Part shown: positions 7,174-16,169 of the stretch, in pieces
Layout of the letters: each line of letters opens with the position of its first letter
How positions within the stretch are numbered: the stretch's first letter is position 1
Source: BQJU01 sp965229635
GTDB lineage: Bacteria > Bacteroidota > Bacteroidia > Chitinophagales > Saprospiraceae
Length of the DNA stretch: 64,000 bases
Reading direction: 5' to 3'
NCBI GenBank assembly: GCA_965229635.1
Contig: OZ245894.1
Location: 4,526,001 to 4,590,000 of the forward strand
The notes under the pieces: generated by a model
The model's input: the letters and a program-made list of their open reading frames with translations, nothing else
What the model was told of the DNA's origin: nothing
The model's database searches: none
Translations under genes and position numbers: made by a program

Positions 7174-9987
7174 CTAATTTCCCTTGTTGGCCTCCGGCAT
7201 CAACACAAATTGCAGATAATTCTCCCCGCTAAAATACCGTTTGGTCGCCTCCTGGATCATTTCAGGGGTGAGGGTGTTGATCTTTTCGTCTAATGCCTTC
7301 AGTTGGATGCCCTCCAACGGCAGACCGTATTGATAACGATAACTCAATTGCCCCAGCCAGTAGTTGTTTTCCTGCAAGCCTTTGATACGGTTTTGGCGCT
7401 GGGTTTCGGCCACCTTTTGCAGGTCTTTGGCTTCAGGGCCATCGGTTTTCAATTCGTCAATGGTTGCTTTGGCCGTTTGAATCAGGGTATCCACCTGATC
7501 CGGCTCGCAGTTGAAGGATAGGGTGATGCGATAATCAGGAGTGGGGTAGTAGCTGAGGTTGCCGCTAAGGCGCACGCCATAAACCCCGCCGAGGTCTTCC
7601 CGCATGGACTCCCGTAGTTTGATTCGCAGCAGGCTTGACAGAGTGGAAAAGGCGTAACGGTTATCCTTTTCCGGATCAAAATTACCATGGTAGATCAGTT
7701 CTACCAGTGCTTTGGGGGCTTCTCCTTTATAAAAGGTGGTGTCCATAGTGCCTTCAATCAAATCGCCATGGATGTCTTTCCAAGTTTCTTCGCGATTGGT
7801 TGTCGGCAGATTGGCCAGGTACTTTTTAGCCAATTGACGTAAGCCATCCGCTTCAAAATTCCCAACAAAAAAGAAGGTAAAATCACTGGCATCGGCAAAA
7901 CGGTCCTGATAAGTGGAAAGTACGTTTTCGGGACTTATCTTTTCCAGGTCCTGCATCGTAGTGATCTGACGGCGAGGGTGACCGTTGTATTTAATGTGGT
8001 TTTTGATGTCAGCAAAGGAATTATAGGGATTGGCCATGATGTTCTCAAAAATGGACTCCTGACGTTTGATGTAGGATTGAAAACCGGCGGTATCGATGCG
8101 CGGCTGGGTGAAGTACAGATAGACTAGCTGAAATAAAGTCTCCAGGTCTTCAGGCGTGCTACTGCCACTGAAACCCTCGTACAATTCACCAATATAGGGC
8201 CCAACATTAACCAACTTGCCGGACAGCTTTTTCTGTAACGCCACCAAATCAAAGTTGCCCAAACCGGCCTGGTCAATGATTGGTGCGGCGTGACTGGCGC
8301 TGTAGTATTTTTCATCATTATAAACTGAATGCCCTCCCGGACTGAAAGCGGTCATCAACACCTCATTGTTTTGAAATTCAGTCGATTTGATCACCATCTT
8401 CACACCGTTACTCAGTGTCCATTCCTGTACACCCAGGGAGTCGATGGTCTTTTCCGAGGTAATGGTGCCGGGCTTGAGTTCTTTGGTGATCAACGGTTCA
8501 TCTGATACTTCATCCTGATAAGGGGGGAGTTCTTGCTCGGCGACTTGCGTAAATAGTTGGGAGAGTTCCTCTTCTGTTGGTAATTGTGCTTTTTGATCCT
8601 CAGGACCGGTAACGATCACCACGCGGTTGCTATCCCTGATCCATTGTTTGGGAAGTGGGTTGATGTCGGCTAACTGAATCTTTGGAAGCAGTTGCTGGTA
8701 AAGCTTCAGCCGTTGCTCCGGACTGGGAATCGGAATGTCCTCCAGATAGTGATAGACCAGCCGGGCAGCCAAACCGCCCGAAGTCATTTTGTCCCGCTCT
8801 TCGTAAGCTTGTTCGGCACTCCGTAATAATTCCTTCTTTTTGCGTTCCAATTCGGTCGCCACAAAACCGTGTTGCTGGGCTCGCTGCGTTTCAGTCAGCA
8901 CTGTCTCAATGCCGCGCAGGGCTCCTCCTGACCGCACAAAAGCATAGGTATGGTAAATATCCAAATCACCCAAATCGCTGCCGTAGCCGGAATAGGCAAA
9001 TGTAAAAGGCGGATCGGCCTGTTGCTGTACCTCCACCAAGCGGGCATTAAGCATACTGTTGTATAGACTACGAGTGAGGCTGGCCTGATAATCATTGATC
9101 GTCTTTAGTTCTTTAGCTGGATGTTTGTACAGGACCCGCACATTGGTGAAAGGCGCTTCTTTATCGGTAGCAATAGTATAAAGCGTTTCTTCGTGGGCAG
9201 GAATTTGGTATTCTTCTCTTTCGCGGGGAGTCTCCGGCATCGTAAGGCGGGAAAACCGGCGTTTGATCTCGGACTCCATCCAATTTAAGTCAAAATCTCC
9301 AACCGCAATGATGGCCATCAAATCGGGTCGATACCAGTCTTGATAAAACTTTCTAATGGTTTGCACGCTAGCTGTTTTGATGATTTCCGGATCACCAATG
9401 GGAAGGCGTTCAGCATAGCGGGAATCGTTGTATAAAACTGGAAAATATTGCTGCTGCAAACGCTGATCCGGACTTAGACTGGTTCGCCATTCGGAGATGA
9501 CAACGCCTCTTTCCTTCTCTACTTCCAGGGAGTCAAAGGTGAGCCCTCCGGCCCAGTCTTCCATAATCAATAAGCCTTTTTCCAATAATGGGAGGCTATC
9601 GGTTCGGGCTTGCAACATGTAGACCGTTTCGGCAAAACTGGTGTAGGCATTCAAGTCTGCTCCAAAACGAGTACCTACCGATTCGAGGTAATCCACCAAC
9701 TCATTTTTGGCAAAATGCTCGGTTCCGTTGAAGGCCATATGCTCTACAAAATGAGCCAGGCCGAGTTGGTTTTCATCCTCCTGGAGGGAACCTGCTTTTA
9801 TAGCCAGCCGCAATTCGGCGCGATCTTCGGGTTTGTGGTTTTGCTGAATGAAGTAATGCATCCCATTGGGCAAAAGCCCTTCCCGAATCGTGCTATCCAT
9901 CGGTATGGAATCGGTAGGTGCATAGACAGATTGCCCATGCAGTGAAATGGCAAATAGTATTAAAAGGCTGAAAAAGAATTGCTTCAT
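7174..9987 (-). CDS. M16 (pitrilysin) family zinc metallopeptidase
   Basis: 937 residues from the ATG at 9987, which starts a clear signal peptide (MKQFFFSLLILFAISLHGQ), so the enzyme is exported to the periplasm or beyond. The inverted zinc motif HxxEH is present as H79-F-V-E82-H83, with the third ligand expected near Glu159 (VEKERGVVISEW). The two halves, N-terminal with the active site and C-terminal inactive (VDTL, ALVELIYHG, LRESMREDLGGVYGVR), match the full-length two-unit pitrilysin layout. A longer frame to 10017 adds ten residues before the signal peptide and is less likely. ffh lies 57 nt upstream on the same strand and may share the transcript. Substrate unknown. Confidence 0.9.
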   Translation of the reverse strand: MKQFFFSLLILFAISLHGQSVYAPTDSIPMDSTIREGLLPNGMHYFIQQNHKPEDRAELRLAIKAGSLQEDENQLGLAHFVEHMAFNGTEHFAKNELVDYLESVGTRFGADLNAYTSFAETVYMLQARTDSLPLLEKGLLIMEDWAGGLTFDSLEVEKERGVVISEWRTSLSPDQRLQQQYFPVLYNDSRYAERLPIGDPEIIKTASVQTIRKFYQDWYRPDLMAIIAVGDFDLNWMESEIKRRFSRLTMPETPREREEYQIPAHEETLYTIATDKEAPFTNVRVLYKHPAKELKTINDYQASLTRSLYNSMLNARLVEVQQQADPPFTFAYSGYGSDLGDLDIYHTYAFVRSGGALRGIETVLTETQRAQQHGFVATELERKKKELLRSAEQAYEERDKMTSGGLAARLVYHYLEDIPIPSPEQRLKLYQQLLPKIQLADINPLPKQWIRDSNRVVIVTGPEDQKAQLPTEEELSQLFTQVAEQELPPYQDEVSDEPLITKELKPGTITSEKTIDSLGVQEWTLSNGVKMVIKSTEFQNNEVLMTAFSPGGHSVYNDEKYYSASHAAPIIDQAGLGNFDLVALQKKLSGKLVNVGPYIGELYEGFSGSSTPEDLETLFQLVYLYFTQPRIDTAGFQSYIKRQESIFENIMANPYNSFADIKNHIKYNGHPRRQITTMQDLEKISPENVLSTYQDRFADASDFTFFFVGNFEADGLRQLAKKYLANLPTTNREETWKDIHGDLIEGTMDTTFYKGEAPKALVELIYHGNFDPEKDNRYAFSTLSSLLRIKLRESMREDLGGVYGVRLSGNLSYYPTPDYRITLSFNCEPDQVDTLIQTAKATIDELKTDGPEAKDLQKVAETQRQNRIKGLQENNYWLGQLSYRYQYGLPLEGIQLKALDEKINTLTPEMIQEATKRYFSGENYLQFVLMPEANKGN

Positions 9988-10044
9988 TGTTGAAAAGATT
10001 TGAGATCTAATCAACAAACAGCAAGAAGGCTGACCCTGTTCAAT

Positions 10045-11400
10045 CTATCTGCGCTTTCGGAAGCCACGTTTCATGGTTCCTCCGGGAGCGGCCATACCGC
10101 CCATGCCCGGCATCTTTGTCATCTTGTGCATCATCTTACGCATCTGATCAAACTGCTTGATAAAGCGATTGATCTCGTCCAGCGTCTGACCACAACCCAA
10201 CGCAATCCGTTTTTTACGGCTCAGATTGAGCAATTCAGGATTGCTTCTTTCCTGAGGTGTCATCGACTGGATGATGGATTCAACTTTATTAAAGGCCGAG
10301 TTGTCGATATTCAAGTCCTTGGTCATCTTACTCATGCCTGGAATCATATTCATCAGGCTCTTGAGATCGCCCATCTTTCGCAGCTGCCCGATTTGACCCA
10401 GAAAGTCATTGAAGTCAAACTTGTTTTTCTTGATCTTCTTTTCGAGGCGTTTGGCTTCCTCATCGTCAAATTGCTCCTGGGCACGCTCTACGAAGGAAAC
10501 GATATCACCCATACCAAGAATACGCTGCGCCATCCGCTCGGGGTAGAAAATATCGAGGGTGTCCATCTTCTCACCGGTACTGACAAATTTGATGGGTTTG
10601 CCAACTGTATATTTTACCGAAAGGGCGGCACCACCACGAGTATCACCATCGAGCTTGGTGAGGACCACGCCATCGTAATTGATGCGATCGTTAAAAGCCT
10701 TGGCGGTATTGACGGCATCCTGGCCAGTCATGGAATCCACTACAAAAAGCGTCTCGTTGGGAAGGATGGCCTCCTTGATATTGGCAATTTCGGTCATCAT
10801 CTCTTCATCCACAGACAAACGACCAGCGGTATCAACAATCACTACATCGTAACCGTTGGATTGGGCGTGACCAATACCCTTAAGGGCAATTTCGACCGGA
10901 TTCTTGTTTTCCGGTTCGGTATAGATGCCTGCACCAACCTGCTTGGCCAGCACGGTAAGCTGATCAATCGCCGCAGGACGGTATACGTCACAGGCTACGA
11001 GCAGTGGTTTCTTTTTGCGTTTTGACGAAAGGAAGTTGGCCAGTTTACCGGAAAAGGTGGTCTTACCTGAACCTTGCAAACCGGCAATAAGCACTACGGC
11101 CGGTTCTCCCTTGATATTGATACCAGCGGCCTGGCCACCCATCAGCTCCACGAGCTCGTCCATGACGATCTTCACCATCAGCTCGCCGGGCTTCACGGCC
11201 TTTAATACATTTTCCTTACCAAGCGCTGTATCTTTTACTTTATCAGTAAATTCCTTGGCAATTTTATAGTTCACGTCAGCTGCCACCAATGCCCGCCGAA
11301 TCTCTTTGACGGAGGTGGCAATATTGATCTCGGTTAGTTTGCTTTCGCCCTTCAGGGTTTTAAAGGCGCCCTCTAATCTTTCGCTTAAACTGTCAAACAT
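10045..11400 (-). CDS. ffh: signal recognition particle protein Ffh
   Basis: GTPase of the signal recognition particle. It binds signal sequences of nascent membrane proteins together with 4.5S RNA and docks on FtsY. 451 residues. The N domain comes first; the G domain has GLQGSGKTT (107-115), the DTAGRL motif and TKLDGD; the C-terminal M domain is rich in Met and Gly and ends with a basic RGFRKRR tail. No 4.5S RNA gene was recognised nearby. A -7 promoter box lies 46 nt upstream of the ATG. Confidence 0.96.
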   Translation of the reverse strand: MFDSLSERLEGAFKTLKGESKLTEINIATSVKEIRRALVAADVNYKIAKEFTDKVKDTALGKENVLKAVKPGELMVKIVMDELVELMGGQAAGINIKGEPAVVLIAGLQGSGKTTFSGKLANFLSSKRKKKPLLVACDVYRPAAIDQLTVLAKQVGAGIYTEPENKNPVEIALKGIGHAQSNGYDVVIVDTAGRLSVDEEMMTEIANIKEAILPNETLFVVDSMTGQDAVNTAKAFNDRINYDGVVLTKLDGDTRGGAALSVKYTVGKPIKFVSTGEKMDTLDIFYPERMAQRILGMGDIVSFVERAQEQFDDEEAKRLEKKIKKNKFDFNDFLGQIGQLRKMGDLKSLMNMIPGMSKMTKDLNIDNSAFNKVESIIQSMTPQERSNPELLNLSRKKRIALGCGQTLDEINRFIKQFDQMRKMMHKMTKMPGMGGMAAPGGTMKRGFRKRR

Positions 11401-11446
11401 TGATTGCTTTTTTTCGGCTTTAAAATCGCTGTCGTTAAAATCGCTG

Positions 11447-11454
11447 CAAATATA
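11447..11454 (-). promoter_or_regulatory. putative -7 promoter box of ffh
   Basis: CAAATATA on the plus strand reads TATATTTG on the minus strand, an exact TAnnTTTG. No convincing -33 element was found at the usual distance. Confidence 0.35.
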
Positions 11455-11557
11455 ACAACTCTACAGGACTTATTTTGGTTTGAAAAATGCAGAATTTCTG
11501 TCAGGGGTATTTCTCAAAAAAATCGGGCGAAAATGCTGTATTTGTTCTACTAGTCGT

Positions 11558-11565
11558 TATATTTG
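11558..11565 (+). promoter_or_regulatory. possible -7 box upstream of the OmpA-HhH pair; 11401-11837 gap
   Basis: TATATTTG matches TAnnTTTG. It is divergent from the ffh box and 272 nt before the OmpA start, which would give a long leader. A TTTG at 11541 is only 13 nt away, so the -33 element is unclear. The 437-bp gap 11401-11837 contains no coding frame that I can support; its right half is A/T-rich. Confidence 0.28.
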
Positions 11566-11837
11566 GAACAGACAAGTAGCAACCAAAAATAATTTGCCTG
11601 CCGTGTGGTTGTATGGCCTTGAGGAGATTTGAGGCATTCCTTGATTCAATTTGATCCCATTCTATCCCTTACTTTTTGAACATTTTAATTGACTGGTGAT
11701 TCAACTTTTCATTTGTCTATACACTACAGATGTTGAAAATCAAATGTTAAGTACCTGTTGCAATGAACACTTATTTGGCTTAAAGCCAATACCAACAGAC
11801 GAATAAGATTTTAATTTTATAAACAAACTTAACCACT

Positions 11838-12686
11838 ATGTCTGTACCGTTTAAAGTGATCATCATGATTTTGGTGTGGTTGCTTTATACCATCTTTGCC
11901 TACAAGGGATGTCTGGAACAGTGCTGTACCCTGGCGGGTGTGGAGGAGGAAGCGGCGGTTTCTGCTGTTGATTCCACGGAAACTTCGCCTCCGGTTGCCG
12001 CACGTTATCCAATTGACTTCCAATGGTCTAATGCTAAGGCATTTACCAATGATGGCTTTGATGCGTTGAAGCAAAGGTTACTCGCCGAAATGAACGATGG
12101 CAACATTCTTGAAATTACCGGTCTTTACTATGAGGAAGAGCCCAAACCGGAAAATTTCGACAACATGGGATTTGCCCGTGCCGAAGCTGTCAAACAATTA
12201 TTACTCGACAGTATTTCTGCTGATCGGATCCATACCAGGGCAAGGTTAATTGACGAAACGGAAGGTGTTAGAGAAGGCTATTTTGAGGCAACTAGCTTCA
12301 AATGGCTAGAGCCAGAAAAAACGGTGGAGGAAACCGTTGAAGAACTGGATGACCGCATCATTATCCGCTTTGCCTTTAATTCTACAGAGAAGGACTACGA
12401 TCCTGATGTAGAGGCGTATCTGACTAAACTGGCAGAAAGGGTCAAGCAAACCGGTGAAAAAGTCAGTATTACCGGCCATACCGACAATGTTGGGTCTGAT
12501 ACAACAAATATGGCCCTTGGACAAAGGAGAGCACGCCAAATTGCGGGGATTCTGCGTGATAAAGGGGTCTCTTCTGATCAAATCATCACTGATTCCAAGG
12601 GAGAGAGTCAACCCGTAGATTCCAACGATACCGAAGCCGGACGGCACAACAATCGCCGTGCGGAAGTGCGATTGATCAAGAATTAA
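11838..12686 (+). CDS. OmpA-family (peptidoglycan-binding domain) membrane protein
   Basis: 282 residues. Residues ~5-22 form one hydrophobic helix (FKVIIMILVWLLYTIFAY), followed by a Cys-rich GCLEQCC stretch. The C-terminal half (from ~165) is a typical OmpA-like domain: ITGHTDNVGS, ALGQRRARQIAGIL, then GESQPVDSN and HNNRRAEV, the arginines expected to hold diaminopimelate of peptidoglycan. The middle (FQWSNAKAFTNDGF to ADRIHTRARL) looks like a second, degenerate copy of the same fold. It is a helix-anchored periplasmic wall-binding protein rather than a beta-barrel porin. The next gene follows after 30 nt, so the two probably act together. Confidence 0.82.
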   Translation: MSVPFKVIIMILVWLLYTIFAYKGCLEQCCTLAGVEEEAAVSAVDSTETSPPVAARYPIDFQWSNAKAFTNDGFDALKQRLLAEMNDGNILEITGLYYEEEPKPENFDNMGFARAEAVKQLLLDSISADRIHTRARLIDETEGVREGYFEATSFKWLEPEKTVEETVEELDDRIIIRFAFNSTEKDYDPDVEAYLTKLAERVKQTGEKVSITGHTDNVGSDTTNMALGQRRARQIAGILRDKGVSSDQIITDSKGESQPVDSNDTEAGRHNNRRAEVRLIKN

Positions 12687-12716
12687 ACCATTCATCAAAA
12701 CAAATTCGAAACTATC

Positions 12717-13709
12717 ATGTATAACGATATCCTTTTATTAGATTTTCTTGGCCTCCCCACGTGTTGGTGGTGGTGGCTGTTGTGCTCCCTGGGGGCTTTC
12801 CTTTTGGGATGGTTGTTGCACTGGCTGCTTTTTACCCGTGGCCTAAAGGAAAAACTTGATCTTGCAATTAGCGAGCGCGATGGCTATCATGCCAAATTCA
12901 CGAACCTGGAGAAGGACTATATGAGTCTGAAGTACCAGTTGGAGCAGATGGAAAAAGACAAGGCTGCACTTAAGCTATCATTGCAGAACTGCGAGGCGGA
13001 TAAGGCCGTGCTCAACACCAAACTAAAAGCGGCTCAGGAAGGTGGTGATACTGATTCCGGAATCGTTGTTGGAGGTGGAGTAGTGAAAGATCGGGGAGGA
13101 GAGGGTACGAATTATGAACTATTGCTTGGTAGAGATAACCTGCAAATTATTGAGGGCGTGGGTCCAAAAATCTCCAAGTTACTCACTGATGCGGGCTTTG
13201 GCTCGTGGTCGGCTGTTGCTGCTGCAAATCCTGACGACCTCAAAAAAGTATTGGATGATGCCGGACCACGCTATCGCATTCACGATCCGAAAACCTGGCC
13301 AAAGCAAGCCGATCTGGCTGCCAAAGGAGAATGGGAGGAATTGATTCAGTATCAAAAGTTCCTGGATACCGGTCGTGATGACAAGGGAGACTTTGAGACG
13401 CCTTCCAAAGTTGAAAAATTGATTGCCAAGCTAATGGGTTTCAGTAATAATCCGGAAGATTTGAAGATCATTGAAGGTGTTGGTCCCAAGATTGAGCAAC
13501 TGCTGAAAGATGCAGGCATCAACAATTGGACGGATGTTGCCAATGCTTCCGTAGAAAAGCTCAATGAAATTCTTGCTAATGCCGGTGATCGATACCGACT
13601 GGCTGATCCTTCCACGTGGCCCAAGCAAGCCGACCTGGCAGCAAGCGGCAAGTGGGACGAATTGAAAGAATATCAGGACTATCTTTCCGGGGGTAAAAAT
13701 CCGAAATAG
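12717..13709 (+). CDS. membrane-anchored coiled-coil protein with two helix-hairpin-helix domains
   Basis: 330 residues. A Trp-rich hydrophobic segment at ~14-40 (CWWWWLL) anchors it; residues ~42-108 are a predicted coiled coil; a Gly-rich linker follows. Then come two tandem ~75-residue repeats (about 140-217 and 248-323). Each begins IIEGVGPKI, a helix-hairpin-helix core, and ends with D(P)xTWPKQADLAAxGxW(D/E)EL and a Tyr-rich helix. HhH folds with GVGPK usually bind DNA without sequence preference or mediate protein contacts. The pair with the upstream OmpA gene (30 nt) suggests a wall-to-membrane complex; whether the HhH units face the cytoplasm cannot be decided. A terminator follows at 13735. 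Confidence 0.75.
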   Translation: MYNDILLLDFLGLPTCWWWWLLCSLGAFLLGWLLHWLLFTRGLKEKLDLAISERDGYHAKFTNLEKDYMSLKYQLEQMEKDKAALKLSLQNCEADKAVLNTKLKAAQEGGDTDSGIVVGGGVVKDRGGEGTNYELLLGRDNLQIIEGVGPKISKLLTDAGFGSWSAVAAANPDDLKKVLDDAGPRYRIHDPKTWPKQADLAAKGEWEELIQYQKFLDTGRDDKGDFETPSKVEKLIAKLMGFSNNPEDLKIIEGVGPKIEQLLKDAGINNWTDVANASVEKLNEILANAGDRYRLADPSTWPKQADLAASGKWDELKEYQDYLSGGKNPK

Positions 13710-13734
13710 TCAATCCTGATCAACAACATACGGA

Positions 13735-13768
13735 AATCCCGGTTCTAATATGGAATCGGGATTTTTTT
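13735..13768 (+). terminator. rho-independent terminator after the OmpA-HhH pair
   Basis: AATCCCG...TTC paired with GAA...CGGGATT, followed directly by a run of T (TTTTTTT). Confidence 0.8.
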
Positions 13769-13788
13769 ATTCAACATCAATACACTTT

Positions 13789-14595
13789 ATGAAAAATCAA
13801 CTCCTTTTGCTGCTGGTAATTTTTGCCATCACTGCCTGCCAGCAACCTGCTACCCATCAACAAGTCAATACGGAAACAGAGGAATTGGCGGCAAATCCGG
13901 CTGCTCCTGACTTTAATGCCGCTGGTTCCGACGAAAGAGCTATTGCCATTGCCGATGAAGTAATGAAGGCCATGGGGGGTAGAGCAGCCTGGGACCAGGC
14001 ACAGTACATTCAATGGAATTTCTTCGGTCGCCGCATGCTCCTTTGGGATAAACACAATCAGCGGGTTAGAATTGACCTGGTAGGTGATAGCACCGTTTAT
14101 TTGATTGACTTAAAGTCAAATAGCGGCCAGGTACTAAAGGATGGTGAGGCACTGGCACAACCGGATTCCCTGGCCAAATATGTCAAACAGGGAGAAAGCA
14201 TCTGGATCAATGATTCCTACTGGCTGGTCATGCCCTATAAACTCAAAGACAGCGGAGTGACGCTGAAATACGTGGGGCAGGATACCACCCAGGCCGGCAA
14301 GTTGGCGGATGTACTACAACTGATCTTTGAAAGGGTAGGGGATACACCTGAAAATAAGTATTGGGTATATGTTGATCCGGAAACGAAGCTGGTCACACAA
14401 TGGGATTTTTTCACCAATGCCGATGACGAAGCCCCCCGTTTTTCCACGCCATGGGAGGGATATGAGGACTACCATGGAATCTTGCTTTCGGGAGGACGGG
14501 GTAAAAACCAGCTATCGGAGATTGCGGTTTATGAGCAGGTACCCAATGCGGTTTTTGAAGATTTTACAGAACCGAAACCTGAGGCATTCAAATAA
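13789..14595 (+). CDS. lipoprotein of unknown function
   Basis: 268 residues. The ATG at 13789 gives a classic lipoprotein signal (MKNQLLLLLVIFAITAC, cysteine at residue 17). The open frame continues upstream to 13750 into the preceding terminator, which argues against an earlier start. The mature part holds EVMKAMGGRAAWDQAQYIQWNF and later beta-strand-rich stretches (YWVYVDPETKLVTQWDFF), resembling the LolA/outer-membrane-lipoprotein-sorting type of half-barrel in layout. I do not recognise a named family with certainty. It stands alone between a terminator and the aminotransferase promoter. Confidence 0.7.
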   Translation: MKNQLLLLLVIFAITACQQPATHQQVNTETEELAANPAAPDFNAAGSDERAIAIADEVMKAMGGRAAWDQAQYIQWNFFGRRMLLWDKHNQRVRIDLVGDSTVYLIDLKSNSGQVLKDGEALAQPDSLAKYVKQGESIWINDSYWLVMPYKLKDSGVTLKYVGQDTTQAGKLADVLQLIFERVGDTPENKYWVYVDPETKLVTQWDFFTNADDEAPRFSTPWEGYEDYHGILLSGGRGKNQLSEIAVYEQVPNAVFEDFTEPKPEAFK

Positions 14596-14665
14596 TTGTG
14601 ATACCATCCTGTAACTCACAGCTATGTAATAAAAGGAGAATTCCGCTCGAAATTAGCCTGCAATG

Positions 14666-14696
14666 TTTACATGAGAACAAAATAGAACTATCTTTG
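14666..14696 (+). promoter_or_regulatory. promoter of the aminotransferase gene
   Basis: TTTA (14666-14669), 19 nt, TATCTTTG (14689-14696), followed by CGGC. The -7 box is an exact TAnnTTTG; the -33 box has one mismatch to TTTG. The box ends 23 nt before the ATG at 14720. Confidence 0.6.
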
Positions 14697-14719
14697 CGGC
14701 TCATTTAAAATTGAGTAAA

Positions 14720-15964
14720 ATGCCGTCGATTTCCAAGCGAGCAGAATTTGTGCCTTTATCACCCTTTCGCAAGTTGGTGCCGATTGCCAACCGGGTGAAG
14801 GCGGAAGGTAAGAAGGTGTACCACCTGAATATTGGTCAGCCCGATATTGAGACGCCTCGAGCGGCCCTGGAAAAACTTCGCAAAACCGATTTGCGAGTTT
14901 TGGAATATAGTCCTGCTGAGGGCATTTATTCCTACCGGGAAAAGCTGGTAAATTACTACCAGAAATTTGATATTGAACTGACACCCAACGACATCATCAT
15001 CACCACCGGAGCTTCTGAAGCCATCCAGATGTTGTTTCAAGCCTGTTTTGATGCGGATGATGAAATCATTTTGCCCGAACCATTTTACGCCAATTATAAC
15101 GGTTTCGCTCATATTGCGAACCTAAGCATCAAACCGATTACCTGCTACATTGAGGATGGCTTTGCCCTTCCTGAGATTGCTGAATTTGAACAATTGATCG
15201 GACCAAAAACAAAAGCCATTTTTATCACCAATCCCAATAATCCTACGGGTTGTTTCTACTCGAAAGAAGCGCTGCAAGAATTGGCTAGATTGGTAAAAAA
15301 ACACGACCTATTCCTCTTCGTTGACGAGGTCTATCGGGAGTTTTGCTACGATCAGCAAACTTTTTTTTCGACCCTGAATTTGGCGGGAATTGAAGACAAT
15401 GTGGTGGTCATGGATTCCATTTCCAAGCGTTACAGTGCCTGTGGTGCCCGGATTGGGGCAATCGTCACTCGTAATGAAGCACTGCGGGAAAGTATCATTC
15501 GCTATGCCAAATTGCGCCTTAGCCCTCCCGGTTTGGGCCAAATTTTGGCGGAAGCCACTTTGGAAATGGACGAAACGTACATCGAGTACGTCAAGGAAGA
15601 ATACGACCGTCGAAGAATGGTGCTGTTTAACCGATTGCAGGCCATGCCCGGCGTGGTGAGCTATCGTCCTGGCGGTGCATTCTATTGCTTTGCCAAATTT
15701 CCCATTGACAGTGCTGATCGCTTTTGCCGGTGGTTGCTGGAGGATTTTGAGTACAATGGGGCAACCGTAATGCTGTCACCCGGTGAGGGCTTTTATGCCA
15801 CGCCAGGGTTGGGACAGGACGAGGTGCGCATCGCTTACGTGCTCAATACCAATGACCTGGACGCTGCGATGGACTGCCTGGAAAAAGGGTTGGAAACTTA
15901 TCCCGGTCGTAAGGAAAGACCTGTGGCCAATACATTGGTTAAAAGCCTGATTGAAAAAGAGTAG
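14720..15964 (+). CDS. PLP-dependent aminotransferase, class I/II
   Basis: Fold-type I aminotransferase of the aspartate/aromatic group, 414 residues from the ATG at 14720 (a TTG nine bases earlier is possible). Visible marks: YHLNIGQPDIETP near the N-terminus, TTGASEAIQ, NPNNPTG for the PLP/substrate pocket, DEVYREF with the pyridine-N Asp, and SISKRYSACGARIG, where Lys is the Schiff-base residue. The C-terminal RPGGAFYCF and EVRIAYV segments fit the family. The amino-acid substrate cannot be told from sequence alone. It is a single-gene unit with its own promoter. Confidence 0.88.
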   Translation: MPSISKRAEFVPLSPFRKLVPIANRVKAEGKKVYHLNIGQPDIETPRAALEKLRKTDLRVLEYSPAEGIYSYREKLVNYYQKFDIELTPNDIIITTGASEAIQMLFQACFDADDEIILPEPFYANYNGFAHIANLSIKPITCYIEDGFALPEIAEFEQLIGPKTKAIFITNPNNPTGCFYSKEALQELARLVKKHDLFLFVDEVYREFCYDQQTFFSTLNLAGIEDNVVVMDSISKRYSACGARIGAIVTRNEALRESIIRYAKLRLSPPGLGQILAEATLEMDETYIEYVKEEYDRRRMVLFNRLQAMPGVVSYRPGGAFYCFAKFPIDSADRFCRWLLEDFEYNGATVMLSPGEGFYATPGLGQDEVRIAYVLNTNDLDAAMDCLEKGLETYPGRKERPVANTLVKSLIEKE

Positions 15965-16052
15965 ACAAAATATTGGTAGTGCGGGAGGGCCGGTTCGTCC
16001 GCTTTCCCGCAATAAACTTCTAACGGATTTTCTGTAAGCCTAAACAAAGTTG

Positions 16053-16060
16053 TACCTTTG
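16053..16060 (+). promoter_or_regulatory. putative -7 promoter box of yidC
   Basis: TACCTTTG followed by CGGGG, an exact TAnnTTTG with the G/C-rich discriminator also seen upstream of the aminotransferase. The leader to the yidC ATG would be ~100 nt. The -33 element is unclear. Confidence 0.45.
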
Positions 16061-16169
16061 CGGGGTTTTCAGGAAATGATCAAAAACGGGCAGGTCGCTG
16101 CCGGTTTAATTTGTGAAAATGGTGGCAAAAAAGTTGCAGAGAGGCCATCATTTGTATAAAAAAAACATA

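Noticed and set aside
10000..11025. A 341-codon open frame on the plus strand
   Set aside because: It is antisense to ffh, which has all SRP GTPase motifs; the plus-strand product is low-quality, His-rich translation without a family match.
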